The notes: a model not told the origin generated them from the letters alone. A stretch of DNA of 64,000 nt from DASXZH01 sp036502005 (GCA_036502005.1 DASXZH010000082.1:8266-72265); one strand, 5' to 3'. Shown: positions 35,257-44,046, counted from the stretch's first letter. A program made the numbers and translations.

Positions 35257-36048
35257 CTAAGCGGCTTTTGCAAACTCGACATCGGCGGCTTCCGTGAGCC
35301 TAACATTCACCTGGCCAAGCCGAATGAGTTCCAATAGGCTAAGGAACCAATAGACCGCTTCTTCACGGCTAAACGGCAAGGTTATCAGTTGATCCAGCGA
35401 CTTGAAATCTTGGGACAGCGCCTTCAGCACGACCTTCATCTGTTCAGAGATCGACCGCCTTGGCCTGTTTAACGGCTTAACCCCTTCTACGGTGGCCTTG
35501 GTTAGCAGCTTCTCGAAGGCTCTGGCCAAATCATTAATGGTGACGTTGCCGATCTCGAACGGCAGTTCGTAAGGATCTGGGCCGCAGTCAGGCGGCCTAA
35601 AGAACATCCTTTCACGCTCGTCTTGCCAAATGTTAAGGGATGTGATGGCCGTTTCGTATTCGTGGTTTGTCGGAGCGATCAGTTCTGTTGGGAGTTCTAG
35701 TTCCGCCACCGGTTCGGCGACGGGCAGCAGGCTCCAGGCCTTTCTTTCCAGCAGATAGCTTAGGGCGGCCAAGGCCGCGCCTGCGTTGTCTAGATCCTTG
35801 AGCGTCGCTTCCAACAGATATAGGAAGTAGGCCTCGCAGATCGGCAGAAGGGGAACGGTAAGAAGGTCGACTTTTCGCTCTCTTACGCAGGTGAAAAGCG
35901 TGCCGAGGGAGCCGGTAAAGTAGGGCGATTCAACCTGAATCGGGGGTGGCGCGACGACGCCTAACGCGGTAACCGCTTCTTCTACTTTGTGCGGTTTTCT
36001 CGCGTGTTGCCTTCGGGCAAGGGCAGTAACGTCAGTGCGAAGCGCCAT
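35257..36048 (-). CDS. scpA: Segregation and condensation protein A (kleisin)
   Basis: Bridges the SMC heads. The 263-residue protein shows VESPYFTGSLGTLFTCVRER and VDLLTVPLLPICEAYFLYL (the usual 'F.GPLDLLL.LI...DI..I.I..I..QY' region in diverged form). It then has the AALSYLLERKAWSLLP helix, FEKLLTKATVEG, and a C-terminal winged helix ending with FSREEAVYWFLSLLELIRLG. The N-terminus is more diverged than typical. ATG 36048 (MALRTDV) is chosen over TTG 36054. Confidence 0.9.
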   Translation of the reverse strand: MALRTDVTALARRQHARKPHKVEEAVTALGVVAPPPIQVESPYFTGSLGTLFTCVRERKVDLLTVPLLPICEAYFLYLLEATLKDLDNAGAALAALSYLLERKAWSLLPVAEPVAELELPTELIAPTNHEYETAITSLNIWQDERERMFFRPPDCGPDPYELPFEIGNVTINDLARAFEKLLTKATVEGVKPLNRPRRSISEQMKVVLKALSQDFKSLDQLITLPFSREEAVYWFLSLLELIRLGQVNVRLTEAADVEFAKAA

Positions 36049-36212
36049 GAGCAATCCAAAGACGCACGGAAAGGCTTAGCAGATTCTAGTTTCAGGGGCT
36101 ATTTTGCGGTCCTTGCAAGAGCCCTGTCGCTCACCATTCCGTGGGTCGCGTTAAGTTCAGTTATACCTGGAGATTTTTCTTGTTGTGGCAATCGTCTAGT
36201 GGTTAAAGAATT

Positions 36213-36614
36213 ATGGAATCAAAGGAAAGCGGTATGCGGCAGATGTTGGCGGAAGCGGGGACCGCGGCTTATAGTCCCTTAGAGAGCTTTAACGTTGCGA
36301 AAGCTGATGTCAATGGGTACGCGATCATGGAAGGCGACGGCGGAGGGCAGGTTTATTTGAGCGTTCCGATGCGCGAAGTTGTTTGCGGTGAACCTGCATT
36401 AAGACACCTGTTGCTGGAAGTTGATCATTTATGTTGGCACGAACCCGACATGGCAACTCTTTACTATGAGCAATGCAAGGTAGGGCAAGGCATTCCCGGC
36501 GGCATGGGCGGAGGAGTTGCGGCCGATACGCTCTGGGTTCATCCCAGACTGGCAGGAAAACGAGATCTGATCCAGAAATATTTGGCTGGGGAAATCTCGT
36601 CCATTCTCGGCTAG
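36213..36614 (+). CDS. Conserved-looking protein of unknown function, 133 aa
   Basis: I do not recognise the family. The sequence is compact and soluble, with YAIMEGDGGGQVYLSVPMRE, LLLEVDHLCWHEPDMATLYY and a Gly-rich stretch (GQGIPGGMGGGVAADTLWVH). Its codon use looks normal for the window, and it stands alone upstream of the RAYT repeats. Start ATG at 36213. Confidence 0.65.
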   Translation: MESKESGMRQMLAEAGTAAYSPLESFNVAKADVNGYAIMEGDGGGQVYLSVPMREVVCGEPALRHLLLEVDHLCWHEPDMATLYYEQCKVGQGIPGGMGGGVAADTLWVHPRLAGKRDLIQKYLAGEISSILG

Positions 36615-36624
36615 GGCAGTTTTT

Positions 36625-36975
36625 GCACATCGCGTCCCTTCAGGACGCCAGAGATTTCGGATGTCTCTACCCAGGGCTGCGCTGCTTCGCAGCTGACCCT
36701 GGGCTATAACATTGTGCCCCTTCGGGGCAGATCCGACTCGGAGGAGCCCCAGGTTCCGGTATTTGCACGCTTTGAATTGAATATAGACCAATTACGGTGT
36801 AACGGGATGTGTGTCAGGTCGGGCACTTGTGCAATGCCTGCCATTCGATGTACCTCTTCTAATCTGCGCATTCTTGGCCTGAAAGGCCTGAATGTTATAG
36901 CCCAGGGTCAGCGGCTCCGGCCGCGCAGCCCTGGGATGCGTGCAGGCACAGATCCGGAGTCCTGAAAGGACGCGA
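36625..36975. repeat. Inverted pair of RAYT-associated repeats
   Basis: Copy A (about 36625-36735) reads CCCAGGGCTGCGC...CCCTGGGCTATAACATT, with GTCCCTTCAGGACGC before and CCCCTTCGGGGC after. Copy B (about 36880-36975) is its reverse complement (AATGTTATAGCCCAGGGTC ... GCAGCCCTGGG). Each copy folds into hairpins. The pair abuts the Y1 transposase gene, the layout expected of REP elements mobilised by a RAYT. Confidence 0.85.
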
Positions 36976-36977
36976 TG

Positions 36978-37430
36978 TTAATCCCACAAATAACGCTCGT
37001 CGTATTCGATTTCATTTTCCTCCAGCAATCGCAACAACTCCTCCTTAAAGGACACCGTCTTATGGTGTTCTTCTTGATTTTGAATGTATTTGACCACGGT
37101 CTGAACGCGCTCCACCCCGACGCCGAGTATTCCGTAGCCCCCCTGCCATTCAAACGCCTGAAGATGAGGCCACTTTTCCTTCAACCACTTGTTTGACCCC
37201 GTCTTGAGGTCCTTGATTGTCTGGGCAACTGACACCGTACGAGACAAGCGAAAGAGGACGTGAACATGGTCATCTACGCCGCCGATTTGAATGACTTGAC
37301 ATCCGAAGTTGCGCAAGATGCCCGTCATGTAGGGATAAAGTTCGCTTTGAACCTCCGGGGAAATCAATGGTTGGCGAAACTTTGTGCTGAAAACGAGGTG
37401 GACAGGGATATTTGAAAGTGATTGAGAAAT
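36978..37430 (-). CDS. REP-associated tyrosine transposase (RAYT, IS200-like Y1 family)
   Basis: HUH single-strand transposase. The conserved N-terminus SQSLSNIPVHLVFSTKFRQP lies upstream of the first canonical start (TTG 37367). It can only be included by starting at ATT 37430, exactly where an ATG would be expected, which gives 150 residues, normal for the family. Motifs are GGVDDHVHVLF (the HUH pair), LKTGSNKWLKEKWP, FEWQGGYGILGV and VVKYIQNQEEHHKT with the catalytic tyrosine. All catalytic residues remain. Either ATT is used or a start mutation has silenced it. The repeats at 36625-36975 are its likely substrates. Confidence 0.9.
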   Translation of the reverse strand: MSQSLSNIPVHLVFSTKFRQPLISPEVQSELYPYMTGILRNFGCQVIQIGGVDDHVHVLFRLSRTVSVAQTIKDLKTGSNKWLKEKWPHLQAFEWQGGYGILGVGVERVQTVVKYIQNQEEHHKTVSFKEELLRLLEENEIEYDERYLWD

Positions 37431-37509
37431 AACACAATTCTATCGCCTAGCATCTCTCGAAACTAAACCACCCTTTCGCGGCGTTATCATCTAATAACGG
37501 AGTTAAACT

Positions 37510-38295
37510 ATGATCACTGCTCTCCTTCTGTCCGGTCAATTCACGCCGAATGCAACCCAAACGCCTATGACCCTTCGCCGCAAGATCGATGCGCCACAAA
37601 CTACGCAGTTTGAGTTCAAATCCACCGACAAAATCGATAATCGCTGGACGGGGCCACAAGCAAAGGCTCTCAAACCGGAAAGCAATTCCACAACAACAAC
37701 CCAAGTATTTACGGAAACGCTAAGTCCAACCGGACCCGGCGAAGCAAAGATCAATTTCACCCAAAACTCCATGAACGGCCAAGGCGGGGTCGCGATGGAC
37801 GATTATACGGTCGATGAAAGAGATCGAGGCAGCGCAAGCGCTTACCAGGCTAAATTCTCAGATCAATCAGGCACCACGGCCAACACTTCTAACCTAAGCT
37901 TTCTGTTTAAGCTCCCACTTACGTTTTCATTTCCCGAAAAACCGGTCAGCCCTGGCGATTTTTGGAGCGATCACTCGGCCGCGAGCAGCCTGGATTTTCA
38001 GTTCAAAGTTCTCAGCCTTCGCTGCGTTTATAAAGGTCAAGGCACGCACGCCAACGTTCCTTGTTACCACTTGGTTCTCACCGAGCAGCTTGGGAACCCT
38101 TGGGATATGACATCCAGCAGTTTATCCGGCAGCCACACCACCGGCAAGGGCGACCTGGAAGCCGATATCTATATCCGGCAAGATGACGGCGATATCCAAG
38201 CGGAGACTGTAAAGCAAAACACGCTGATGAACCGACTAGACGGCCAAAACCATATAAAGGAATTTCAAACTCTGGATATCCGAAGGCTCGATTAA
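37510..38295 (+). CDS. Putative exported protein of unknown function
   Basis: The 261-residue protein has a very short hydrophobic start (MITALLLSGQ) and a beta-rich body (TQFEFKSTDKIDNRW, SFLFKLPLTFSFPEKPVSPG and FWSDHSAASSLDFQFKVLSL). The layout recalls DUF6263-like proteins, which have a comparable 'P..PV..GD.W' segment, but I am not sure. Start ATG at 37510 with ACGGAGTT upstream. It is a single gene ahead of purA. Confidence 0.65.
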   Translation: MITALLLSGQFTPNATQTPMTLRRKIDAPQTTQFEFKSTDKIDNRWTGPQAKALKPESNSTTTTQVFTETLSPTGPGEAKINFTQNSMNGQGGVAMDDYTVDERDRGSASAYQAKFSDQSGTTANTSNLSFLFKLPLTFSFPEKPVSPGDFWSDHSAASSLDFQFKVLSLRCVYKGQGTHANVPCYHLVLTEQLGNPWDMTSSSLSGSHTTGKGDLEADIYIRQDDGDIQAETVKQNTLMNRLDGQNHIKEFQTLDIRRLD

Positions 38296-38403
38296 AACCA
38301 AACAAAAATCCAAAACCTTCAGGTAAAATTTCTCGTTAATCGATACTCCTGGCGCACAGCTTTGTGCCCAGGTTTTGTTGTTTTAACGAGGAGCGCATGC
38401 AAG

Positions 38404-39696
38404 ATGTCCACTCTCGTTATCGTGGGCGCCCAGTGGGGCGATGAAGCCAAAGGGAAACTCGTCGATGTTCTCGGCGAACAGGCCGATATGGTGGTCCGCT
38501 ACAGCGGCGGCAATAACGCCGGCCACACCGTAATCGTAGGCACCCAGGAGTTCAAGTTTCAGCTCATTCCGGCAGGAATTTTGCACCAGCATGTAACCGC
38601 GATTGTCGGTAGCGGAATGGTCGTCTGTCCCAAAAGCCTCCTTGAAGAGATGGACCGCACGAAGGCCAAAAAGCAGGATCTTGGCACGCTCAAAATCAGC
38701 AGCTCCGCCCACGTCGTTTTCCCGTACCACCTCATGCTGGACCGCCTCGAAGAAGAGGCGCGCGGCGAGAACAAGATCGGCACTACCTCACGCGGTATTG
38801 GACCGGCCTATCAGGACAAGGTTGCCCGAATCGGAATCCGGATGGGCGAGTTTGTAAAGCCCCAAATCTTCCGAAACCGATTTTTTGAAGTGCTCTCTTA
38901 CAAGAACCGGTTATTGCAAATGTTCGGCGAAAAGCCGCTCGATTTCGAAACCCTCCATGAGGAATATGCAGCCTACGCGGCGGCAATAAGACCCTACGTT
39001 TGCGACACCGATGTGCTCGTTCAGGATGCCGTTGCCGCCAAGAAGAAGGTTCTTTTCGAGGGCGCGCAGGGCGCGCTCTTGGACCTCGATGTAGGCACCT
39101 ACCCCTATGTGACGAGCAGCCACCCGATCGCGGGCGGAGCTTGTTTAGGAACGGGCATTGGTCCGTTGGCCCTGAATGGTGTGCTCGGCGTTTGCAAAGC
39201 GTATTCCACCCGCGTTGGCGAAGGCCCCTTCCCGACCGAGCTTCACGACGAAACCGGCGAGCAGATCCGGCTGAAAGGTCGCGAGTTCGGAACCGTTACG
39301 GGACGCCCACGACGCTGCGGCTGGATGGATCTGATTTCCCTGCGCTACAGCTGTAGAGTGAACTCACTCAGTGGGCTAGTGGTAACGAGGCTGGACGTTC
39401 TCAGTGGGCAGCCAGTCGTTAAAGCTTCAACTGGCTACACGCTAAACGGCGAATCCATTGGCTATGTGCCCGCGGAAACCGACGTGTATGCCGAGGTTTG
39501 CCCTCAGTACAAGGAAATGGCCGGTTGGGATGAGCCGTTGCGCGGGACCCGCAAGTACGAGGATCTGCCGAAGAACTGCAAGGATTATTTGGAGTTCATT
39601 GAGCAGTTCACCGGTGTACCGGTGGCTATTCTCAGCATCGGTCCGGAACGGGACGAGACGATTGTGGTTCGGCCGGAGCTGATCTGGAAGTCGTAA
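38404..39696 (+). CDS. purA: Adenylosuccinate synthetase
   Basis: Makes adenylosuccinate from IMP and aspartate with GTP. The 430-residue protein begins STLVIVGAQWGDEAKGKLVD (GTP loop and catalytic Asp). It continues NNAGHTVIVG, TSRGIGPAYQDK, EGAQGALLDLDVGTYPYVTS, STRVGEGPFPTEL, GRPRRCGWMDL and VLSIGPERDETI. Start ATG 38404; an ACGAGGAG ribosome-binding site lies a few bases upstream. Confidence 0.97.
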   Translation: MSTLVIVGAQWGDEAKGKLVDVLGEQADMVVRYSGGNNAGHTVIVGTQEFKFQLIPAGILHQHVTAIVGSGMVVCPKSLLEEMDRTKAKKQDLGTLKISSSAHVVFPYHLMLDRLEEEARGENKIGTTSRGIGPAYQDKVARIGIRMGEFVKPQIFRNRFFEVLSYKNRLLQMFGEKPLDFETLHEEYAAYAAAIRPYVCDTDVLVQDAVAAKKKVLFEGAQGALLDLDVGTYPYVTSSHPIAGGACLGTGIGPLALNGVLGVCKAYSTRVGEGPFPTELHDETGEQIRLKGREFGTVTGRPRRCGWMDLISLRYSCRVNSLSGLVVTRLDVLSGQPVVKASTGYTLNGESIGYVPAETDVYAEVCPQYKEMAGWDEPLRGTRKYEDLPKNCKDYLEFIEQFTGVPVAILSIGPERDETIVVRPELIWKS

Positions 39697-39803
39697 GCGT
39701 TGCTCACTGATGGTTCCGGCAAAATCAGCGGATGCGATGCGAGGCCAAGGGCCCTTAACCGCCGGCTACGTGCGGGGCAAAAAATGCGCCAACATAAAGA
39801 TAT

Positions 39804-41081
39804 ATGGACGAGGTTAGAATCTATAAACAGTTCGATCCTGCCCCGCTTACGCCGGGTGACAATGAGCTCTACGTCGACCTTGACAACGTCAGAGGTGAAA
39901 CGCATATTGTTAAGAAATTTGCGCGTCGTATACGTCTTAGCCGAAATTCGAACACAGTGCAAATACTGGCGGGCCATCGCGGAAGCGGAAAGTCCACGGA
40001 ACTCCGGAGGCTGCAAGAGAATCTTCAATCAGAGAATCCCCGCTATTTCGTCGTTTATGTTGAAGCTGACGAAGACATTGAAGGTAATGACGTAGATTTT
40101 CCAGAGGTGCTTATTGCAATTGTACGGCAAATGGCGGACCAACTGCGAAAGCGAGCAAAGATTGAGTTAAAGCCTGGCTACTTCAAAGATAGAGCGTATC
40201 GCCTAAAGGGTTTGCTCGGCAGTGAGGTTGACTTCGAGAAGGTCGATTTGGGCACGGGTCTTCTGAAAATATCGGCTGCCATTAAGAATAGCCCTGACGC
40301 ACGTCTCGAAGTGCGTAGATTACTAGAGCCTGATACGAGCAACTGGCTAGAGGCCGCGAATGAGGTAATCGGGCAGGCAGTTACCGAACTGCGAAGGCAG
40401 GGCTTTGAGGGCCTTGTGATTATCGTGGATGATCTCGACAAAATGATCCTAAAGCCCCATGCAGCAGGTTGCACTACCGCTGAGTATCTATTTATACACC
40501 GAGAAGCGCAACTTAGGGCTTTTAACTCGCACATGGTTTACACGATGCCGATCGCCTTGGCCTATTCCACCCAGGAACAAAACATCGAGAACCTATACGG
40601 CGGTCGGGTCCCAGTTGTTCCTATGGTAAAAATCATGACTCGGCCACCAGACCAGACTCGCTACGAGGACGGTTTTGAGAAATTCCGGGACTTAGTCAGA
40701 AGGCGACTATCTCGAGCTGGCGTTAAGGCTGAGCAAGTCTTCGACAGCAAGGACACTTTGGATCAACTTATTGAACTCAGTGCTGGCCAGCCGAGAGAAC
40801 TCGTGATACTGATAAGGGAGGCCATTGTTAGTTCTGATCTTCCAATTTGCAAGGAAGCTGTGGAGCGCGCAGAGCGAGAAGGTCGCTGGGCATTTGAACG
40901 ACAACTTAACGGGGATCATTGGCCCGTGATTGATGAGGTTAGGTTAAAGGGTGAGTTTAGCCGCACAAATGATAATGATGCGGCGATTCGAGACCTACTG
41001 GACAGTCGCGCCCTGCTTCAGTATGTGAACGCGGACGAATGGTATGACGTCAATCCTATGGTGCCCAAAAAACGCCCCTAA
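39804..41081 (+). CDS. P-loop AAA-type ATPase, first gene of a two-gene cassette
   Basis: The 425-residue protein has Walker A GHRGSGKST (57-65) and Walker B VIIVDDLDK (205-213), separated by about 150 residues. Further on are FIHREAQLRAF, VVPMVKIMTRPPDQ and an arginine/sensor-like SAGQPRELVILIREA. The C-terminus looks like a small winged-helix lid (RTNDNDAAIRDLLDSRALLQ). This is the STAND/AAA layout of signalling NTPases, not a metabolic enzyme. It overlaps the next gene by one base (TAATG), so the two are coupled. Base composition is AT-richer and codon use looser than purA or nusA on either side, suggesting horizontal arrival. The precise family is not recognised. Confidence 0.85.
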   Translation: MDEVRIYKQFDPAPLTPGDNELYVDLDNVRGETHIVKKFARRIRLSRNSNTVQILAGHRGSGKSTELRRLQENLQSENPRYFVVYVEADEDIEGNDVDFPEVLIAIVRQMADQLRKRAKIELKPGYFKDRAYRLKGLLGSEVDFEKVDLGTGLLKISAAIKNSPDARLEVRRLLEPDTSNWLEAANEVIGQAVTELRRQGFEGLVIIVDDLDKMILKPHAAGCTTAEYLFIHREAQLRAFNSHMVYTMPIALAYSTQEQNIENLYGGRVPVVPMVKIMTRPPDQTRYEDGFEKFRDLVRRRLSRAGVKAEQVFDSKDTLDQLIELSAGQPRELVILIREAIVSSDLPICKEAVERAEREGRWAFERQLNGDHWPVIDEVRLKGEFSRTNDNDAAIRDLLDSRALLQYVNADEWYDVNPMVPKKRP

Positions 41082-42370
41082 TGGCAGACTCGCCGAAAAG
41101 CAAAATGCCTGGGCTTCAGATGAGGGAACTACGTTCTGTGGAGCGATGGCTGTCTCTCTCAGCGGGCTCATTTTCGCTCGCCACAGCCATTTGTAATTCT
41201 CCGTTGCTTCGCCGCCACCTTGTCAAAAAGCTCTGCTCAAAGTTTTTGAAAATACAAGAAATTGAACTAAAGGAGGAGTGCAGCGACCCCTTTGAGGAGA
41301 CTAAAGCTCTATTTGATCAACAGGCTGAGGCCATCTTCATAATTGGACTTGAGCATTCCATCCACAACGTACGCACCGTTGCTTCGTTGAATGCGTCGCG
41401 AGAGCTTTGGCAGGAGCTTGAGAAGCCAGTTCTGTTTTGGTTACCCGAGTTTGGGGCAGAAATAGTTATCAATCAAGCGCGAGATATTTGGGCATGGAAC
41501 AGTCATGTTTTCCAGTTCGACACGAAAACGATATCTAGCGAGTTGCGTTTTGACGGCGTTGCAGGCATAACCGGGATGGGAGGCGACGACGTTTATTTTC
41601 GTATTGCTGAACTGGAGCAGCACCTAAGATCGATCGCAAACTCCAAGGCATTTCAACTTAAGAACGAATATCTGCTGAGATTAGAAGAGCTTATGCTTCT
41701 ATATGCACGGCTGTTGGAGCTTGCTAAAGTCGAAGAGTTAGGCTCTGAGGCTCTTCATATGAGTCAATCGCTGAGACTACGAGACCACGAATGCAGGATT
41801 CTCCTACTACTTGCCGGAAATAAGAGGTCAATGGGACTGATTGAAGATGCAGAACGACTAGCTAGGAATGCTTTAGCAATTGCCGAAACTCAGGCATTAA
41901 ATACTCCACAAGCAATGGCTTTACTTGCCGCAATTTTAAGCGATCTTGGAAAGTTTGACGAGGCGCTAAACGTTGTTTCTAATGCAGCTTCGGGCAAAGG
42001 CGTGACGCAGGAACAGCAAATGCCAGTCCCACTACGTGTGGCCATGGCCGATCTTCATAGCAAAAGCGGACACTTCGCAGAAGCACTTGACGAAGCTCGA
42101 GGACTCCTAGAGGTAGCGGATAAAACAAACGATGTTGGCTTAAGACTAGCGATGCTCAACTTACTAGGAAATCTAAATATTCGAAAGGGCGACTTAACAC
42201 AGGGAGCGAAGTACTATGAGTCGCTGATGGAGCAACATGCGGAACTTGGATTAGTCAAAAGGGAAATTGCCTATTTGAATAAGTTGGTCGAGCTCTATAC
42301 CGAACTAGATGACGAAACGAAGCTAATAAGAACCCGCGAGCGATTAGACAGGGCATCTGGATTGTTGTAG
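41081..42370 (+). CDS. TPR protein with N-terminal NTPase-like/effector-associated domain, second gene of cassette
   Basis: The 429-residue protein has an N-terminal alpha/beta domain of about 170 residues: AIFIIGLEHSIHNVRTVASL, NASRELWQELEKPVLFWLPE and ARDIWAWNSHVFQFDTK. I recall the same wording (a 'LWLP...A..FW.W..GVFEF' pattern) in cyanobacterial TPR proteins. Then come at least five TPR-like helical hairpins (LEDAERLARNALAIAET-like units, ILSDLGKFDEALNVVSN, LHSKSGHFAEALDEARGL, IRKGDLTQGAKYYESLME). No Walker motif remains in the N-terminal domain. With the AAA protein it looks like a sensor/effector pair, possibly anti-phage or stress signalling; that is inference from architecture only. 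Confidence 0.82.
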   Translation: MADSPKSKMPGLQMRELRSVERWLSLSAGSFSLATAICNSPLLRRHLVKKLCSKFLKIQEIELKEECSDPFEETKALFDQQAEAIFIIGLEHSIHNVRTVASLNASRELWQELEKPVLFWLPEFGAEIVINQARDIWAWNSHVFQFDTKTISSELRFDGVAGITGMGGDDVYFRIAELEQHLRSIANSKAFQLKNEYLLRLEELMLLYARLLELAKVEELGSEALHMSQSLRLRDHECRILLLLAGNKRSMGLIEDAERLARNALAIAETQALNTPQAMALLAAILSDLGKFDEALNVVSNAASGKGVTQEQQMPVPLRVAMADLHSKSGHFAEALDEARGLLEVADKTNDVGLRLAMLNLLGNLNIRKGDLTQGAKYYESLMEQHAELGLVKREIAYLNKLVELYTELDDETKLIRTRERLDRASGLL

Positions 42371-42532
42371 AGAATCAGTCCACGCGTCTGTTGTAACCGA
42401 CGCGAACCTCATAAAGCAGTCAGCTAACAACACTGTGCTTCTTTGAGATTGTGCCCATCAGTAACCGTAAGCCTCATCTTTCAAATCACCGAATAACTAC
42501 AAGCGACCAAAGCCCACTTTACGTAGAACCCA

Positions 42533-43207
42533 TTGGTGTCCATCATCCAAATCGACAAAGTTACGAAGGATTACGCGATGGGCGAGAACATCGTCCACGC
42601 CCTTCGAAGCGTGAACGTTTCCATTGAAGAGGGCGAGTTCGTAGCGATCATGGGGCCCTCCGGGTCAGGCAAATCCACGTTTATGAATATCCTGGGTTGC
42701 TTGGATAGGCCTACTTCCGGCACTTATCAACTCAATGGCAAGAAGGTCGAATCTTTAAAAGACTCAGAGCTTGCCGAGATTAGAAATCAATACATCGGCT
42801 TTGTCTTCCAAACCTTCAATCTGCTTACGCGGGCTACGGCGCTGCGTAACGTGGAATTGCCCTTAACCTACGGCGCTGCCGTAAACAAAATAGAGCGCCA
42901 AGAGAAAGCGAACTCGGCCCTCGCCACCGTTGGCTTGGCGGAAAGGGCAAACCATCGCCCCAACGAAATGAGCGGCGGCCAGCAGCAGCGGGTGGCGATT
43001 GCGAGGGCGATCATTAATGATCCCGTTCTCGTTCTTGCCGATGAGCCGACTGGCAACCTGGACAGCACCACCGCCGAGGAGATCATGTCGATCTTTCACG
43101 GACTCAATGAGAAGGGCAAAACGGTTGTTTTGGTCACCCACGAAGAGGACGTCGCTCGCCATGCGCAGCGGATTATAAGGTTCAGGGATGGGCGGATCGA
43201 GTCCTAA
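42533..43207 (+). CDS. ABC transporter ATP-binding protein (MacB/LolD-type)
   Basis: The 224-residue protein has Walker A GPSGSGKST, Q-loop FVFQTFNLLTRATALRNVEL, signature MSGGQQQRVAIARA, Walker B VLADEPTGNLD and the H-loop VTHEEDVARHA. The sequence falls in the MacB/LolD/FtsE export group. No permease gene is next to it: downstream lie heptamer arrays and folB on the other strand. The permease must be elsewhere. The start is TTG 42533 or GTG 42536; neither has a strong ribosome-binding site. Confidence 0.95.
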   Translation: MVSIIQIDKVTKDYAMGENIVHALRSVNVSIEEGEFVAIMGPSGSGKSTFMNILGCLDRPTSGTYQLNGKKVESLKDSELAEIRNQYIGFVFQTFNLLTRATALRNVELPLTYGAAVNKIERQEKANSALATVGLAERANHRPNEMSGGQQQRVAIARAIINDPVLVLADEPTGNLDSTTAEEIMSIFHGLNEKGKTVVLVTHEEDVARHAQRIIRFRDGRIES

Positions 43208-43402
43208 GGCCAAGATATTCAGGCCTTCGGCATTCAGTATTTGGCCCTTTTTTTTGGCCTTAGGTTTTCGGCCCTCGGCCTTCGGGGCAGAAAGTTCGAC
43301 AGTCGTGTCGATCCGCATCGTTTCAGAACTGGGCTAAATCCCTGTTCAATACCGAATACCGAATACCGAATACCGAATGCCTAAGGCCGGCCTAAGGCCC
43401 TG
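43205..43402. repeat. Inverted pair of heptamer arrays (TTCGGCN)n / (ACCGAAT)n
   Basis: Left array about 43205-43290 mixes CCTTCGG, CATTCAG and TTTTCGG units. Right array about 43347-43402 starts with four ACCGAAT units and decays into GCCTAAG. The right arm overlaps the last codons of folB. The pair fills the convergent gap between the ABC gene and folB. Confidence 0.85.
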
Positions 43403-43757
43403 CCCTCTTCCTCTCCACCACCCCGCCCGCCTCTTTCGCTATATATGGCATTGGAGGGGCGATCTTGGAAACGGAAACCTTCACCGAAGACGCCAAGGCG
43501 AAAGCGTCCAAAACCGCGTCGCAGCACAGCGCCCCTAGCCGCTCCACGGTTAGGCAAGGCGCACCCAACAAAACAGCCTGCAAAATCCCTGCAAGAGCCC
43601 CGTAATCCACCGTATCGGCAACGTCATCTGTAGAATCTGCCGAGCCCGAAACCTGAACCCAGCAAGACACCAAATACCGATGCCCTACCGTTCGCTCCTC
43701 GGCGGAAACGCCGTGGTAAGCGTAAAACTCTAGATCGCGGATGAAAACCTCAAACAT
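43392..43757 (-). CDS. folB: Dihydroneopterin aldolase
   Basis: Folate synthesis: cleaves 7,8-dihydroneopterin. From ATG 43757 the 121-residue protein starts MFEVFIRDLEFYAYHGVSAE, with the catalytic Tyr/His/Glu region, then RTVGHRYLVSCWVQV, DDVADTVDYGALAGIL, LTVERLGALCCDAVLDAF and VKVSVSKIAPPMPYI. Length matches FolB. The last residues (KEAGGVVERKRAGP) run into the heptamer array. It is divergent from nusA. Confidence 0.93.
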   Translation of the reverse strand: MFEVFIRDLEFYAYHGVSAEERTVGHRYLVSCWVQVSGSADSTDDVADTVDYGALAGILQAVLLGAPCLTVERLGALCCDAVLDAFALASSVKVSVSKIAPPMPYIAKEAGGVVERKRAGP

Positions 43758-43763
43758 TGGTAC

Positions 43764-43952
43764 ATGTCGAAAGGCGAAGGTCGAACGTCGAAAGACGGAA
43801 AGAGCCACCGGCTCCGGTGACGACCTTATCTGAACAGAGGCACAACAACGCGCACATTAGATTTGTTAATATACACCAAAGCATTCTTTAACTTATCGTC
43901 GATTCCGGTTCTGTCTTTCGCCCTTCCACTTTCGCCTTTCGACTCTCCGGAG
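43764..43952. repeat. Inverted pair of heptamer arrays (GTCGAAA / TTTCGCC)
   Basis: Left array 43764-43798 (GGCGAAG, GTCGAAC, GTCGAAA units) and right array 43915-43950 (TTTCGCC, TTTCGAC units) face each other in the divergent folB-nusA region (43758-44072). They would sit in the 5' leaders of both genes if transcription starts outside them. Confidence 0.8.
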
Positions 43953-44021
43953 CTCCCTTTCCACCGAGCTATATTGGTTCCTCTTGTGATATACTTTCCC
44001 CTTAGCTTGGCGAATTCCTTT

Positions 44022-44046
44022 AAGGTGGCAAGTGCCGCCTTTTTTA
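44022..44046 (+). terminator. Intrinsic terminator/attenuator in the nusA leader
   Basis: AAGGTGGCA (44022-44030) pairs with TGCCGCCTT (44033-44041) and is followed by T-rich TTTTAATT. It lies 27 bases before the nusA start codon and points into the operon. This is the arrangement of transcription attenuation, fitting for a gene whose product controls termination. A nearby TATACT (43990-43995) could be part of a promoter, but I see no matching -35. Confidence 0.7.

Noticed and set aside
36186..36212. tRNA-like 5' half (GGCAATCGTCTAGTGGTTAA)
   Set aside because: The D-arm wording is tempting, but no anticodon stem, T-arm or acceptor partner follows; ATG of the next gene comes within 30 bases.
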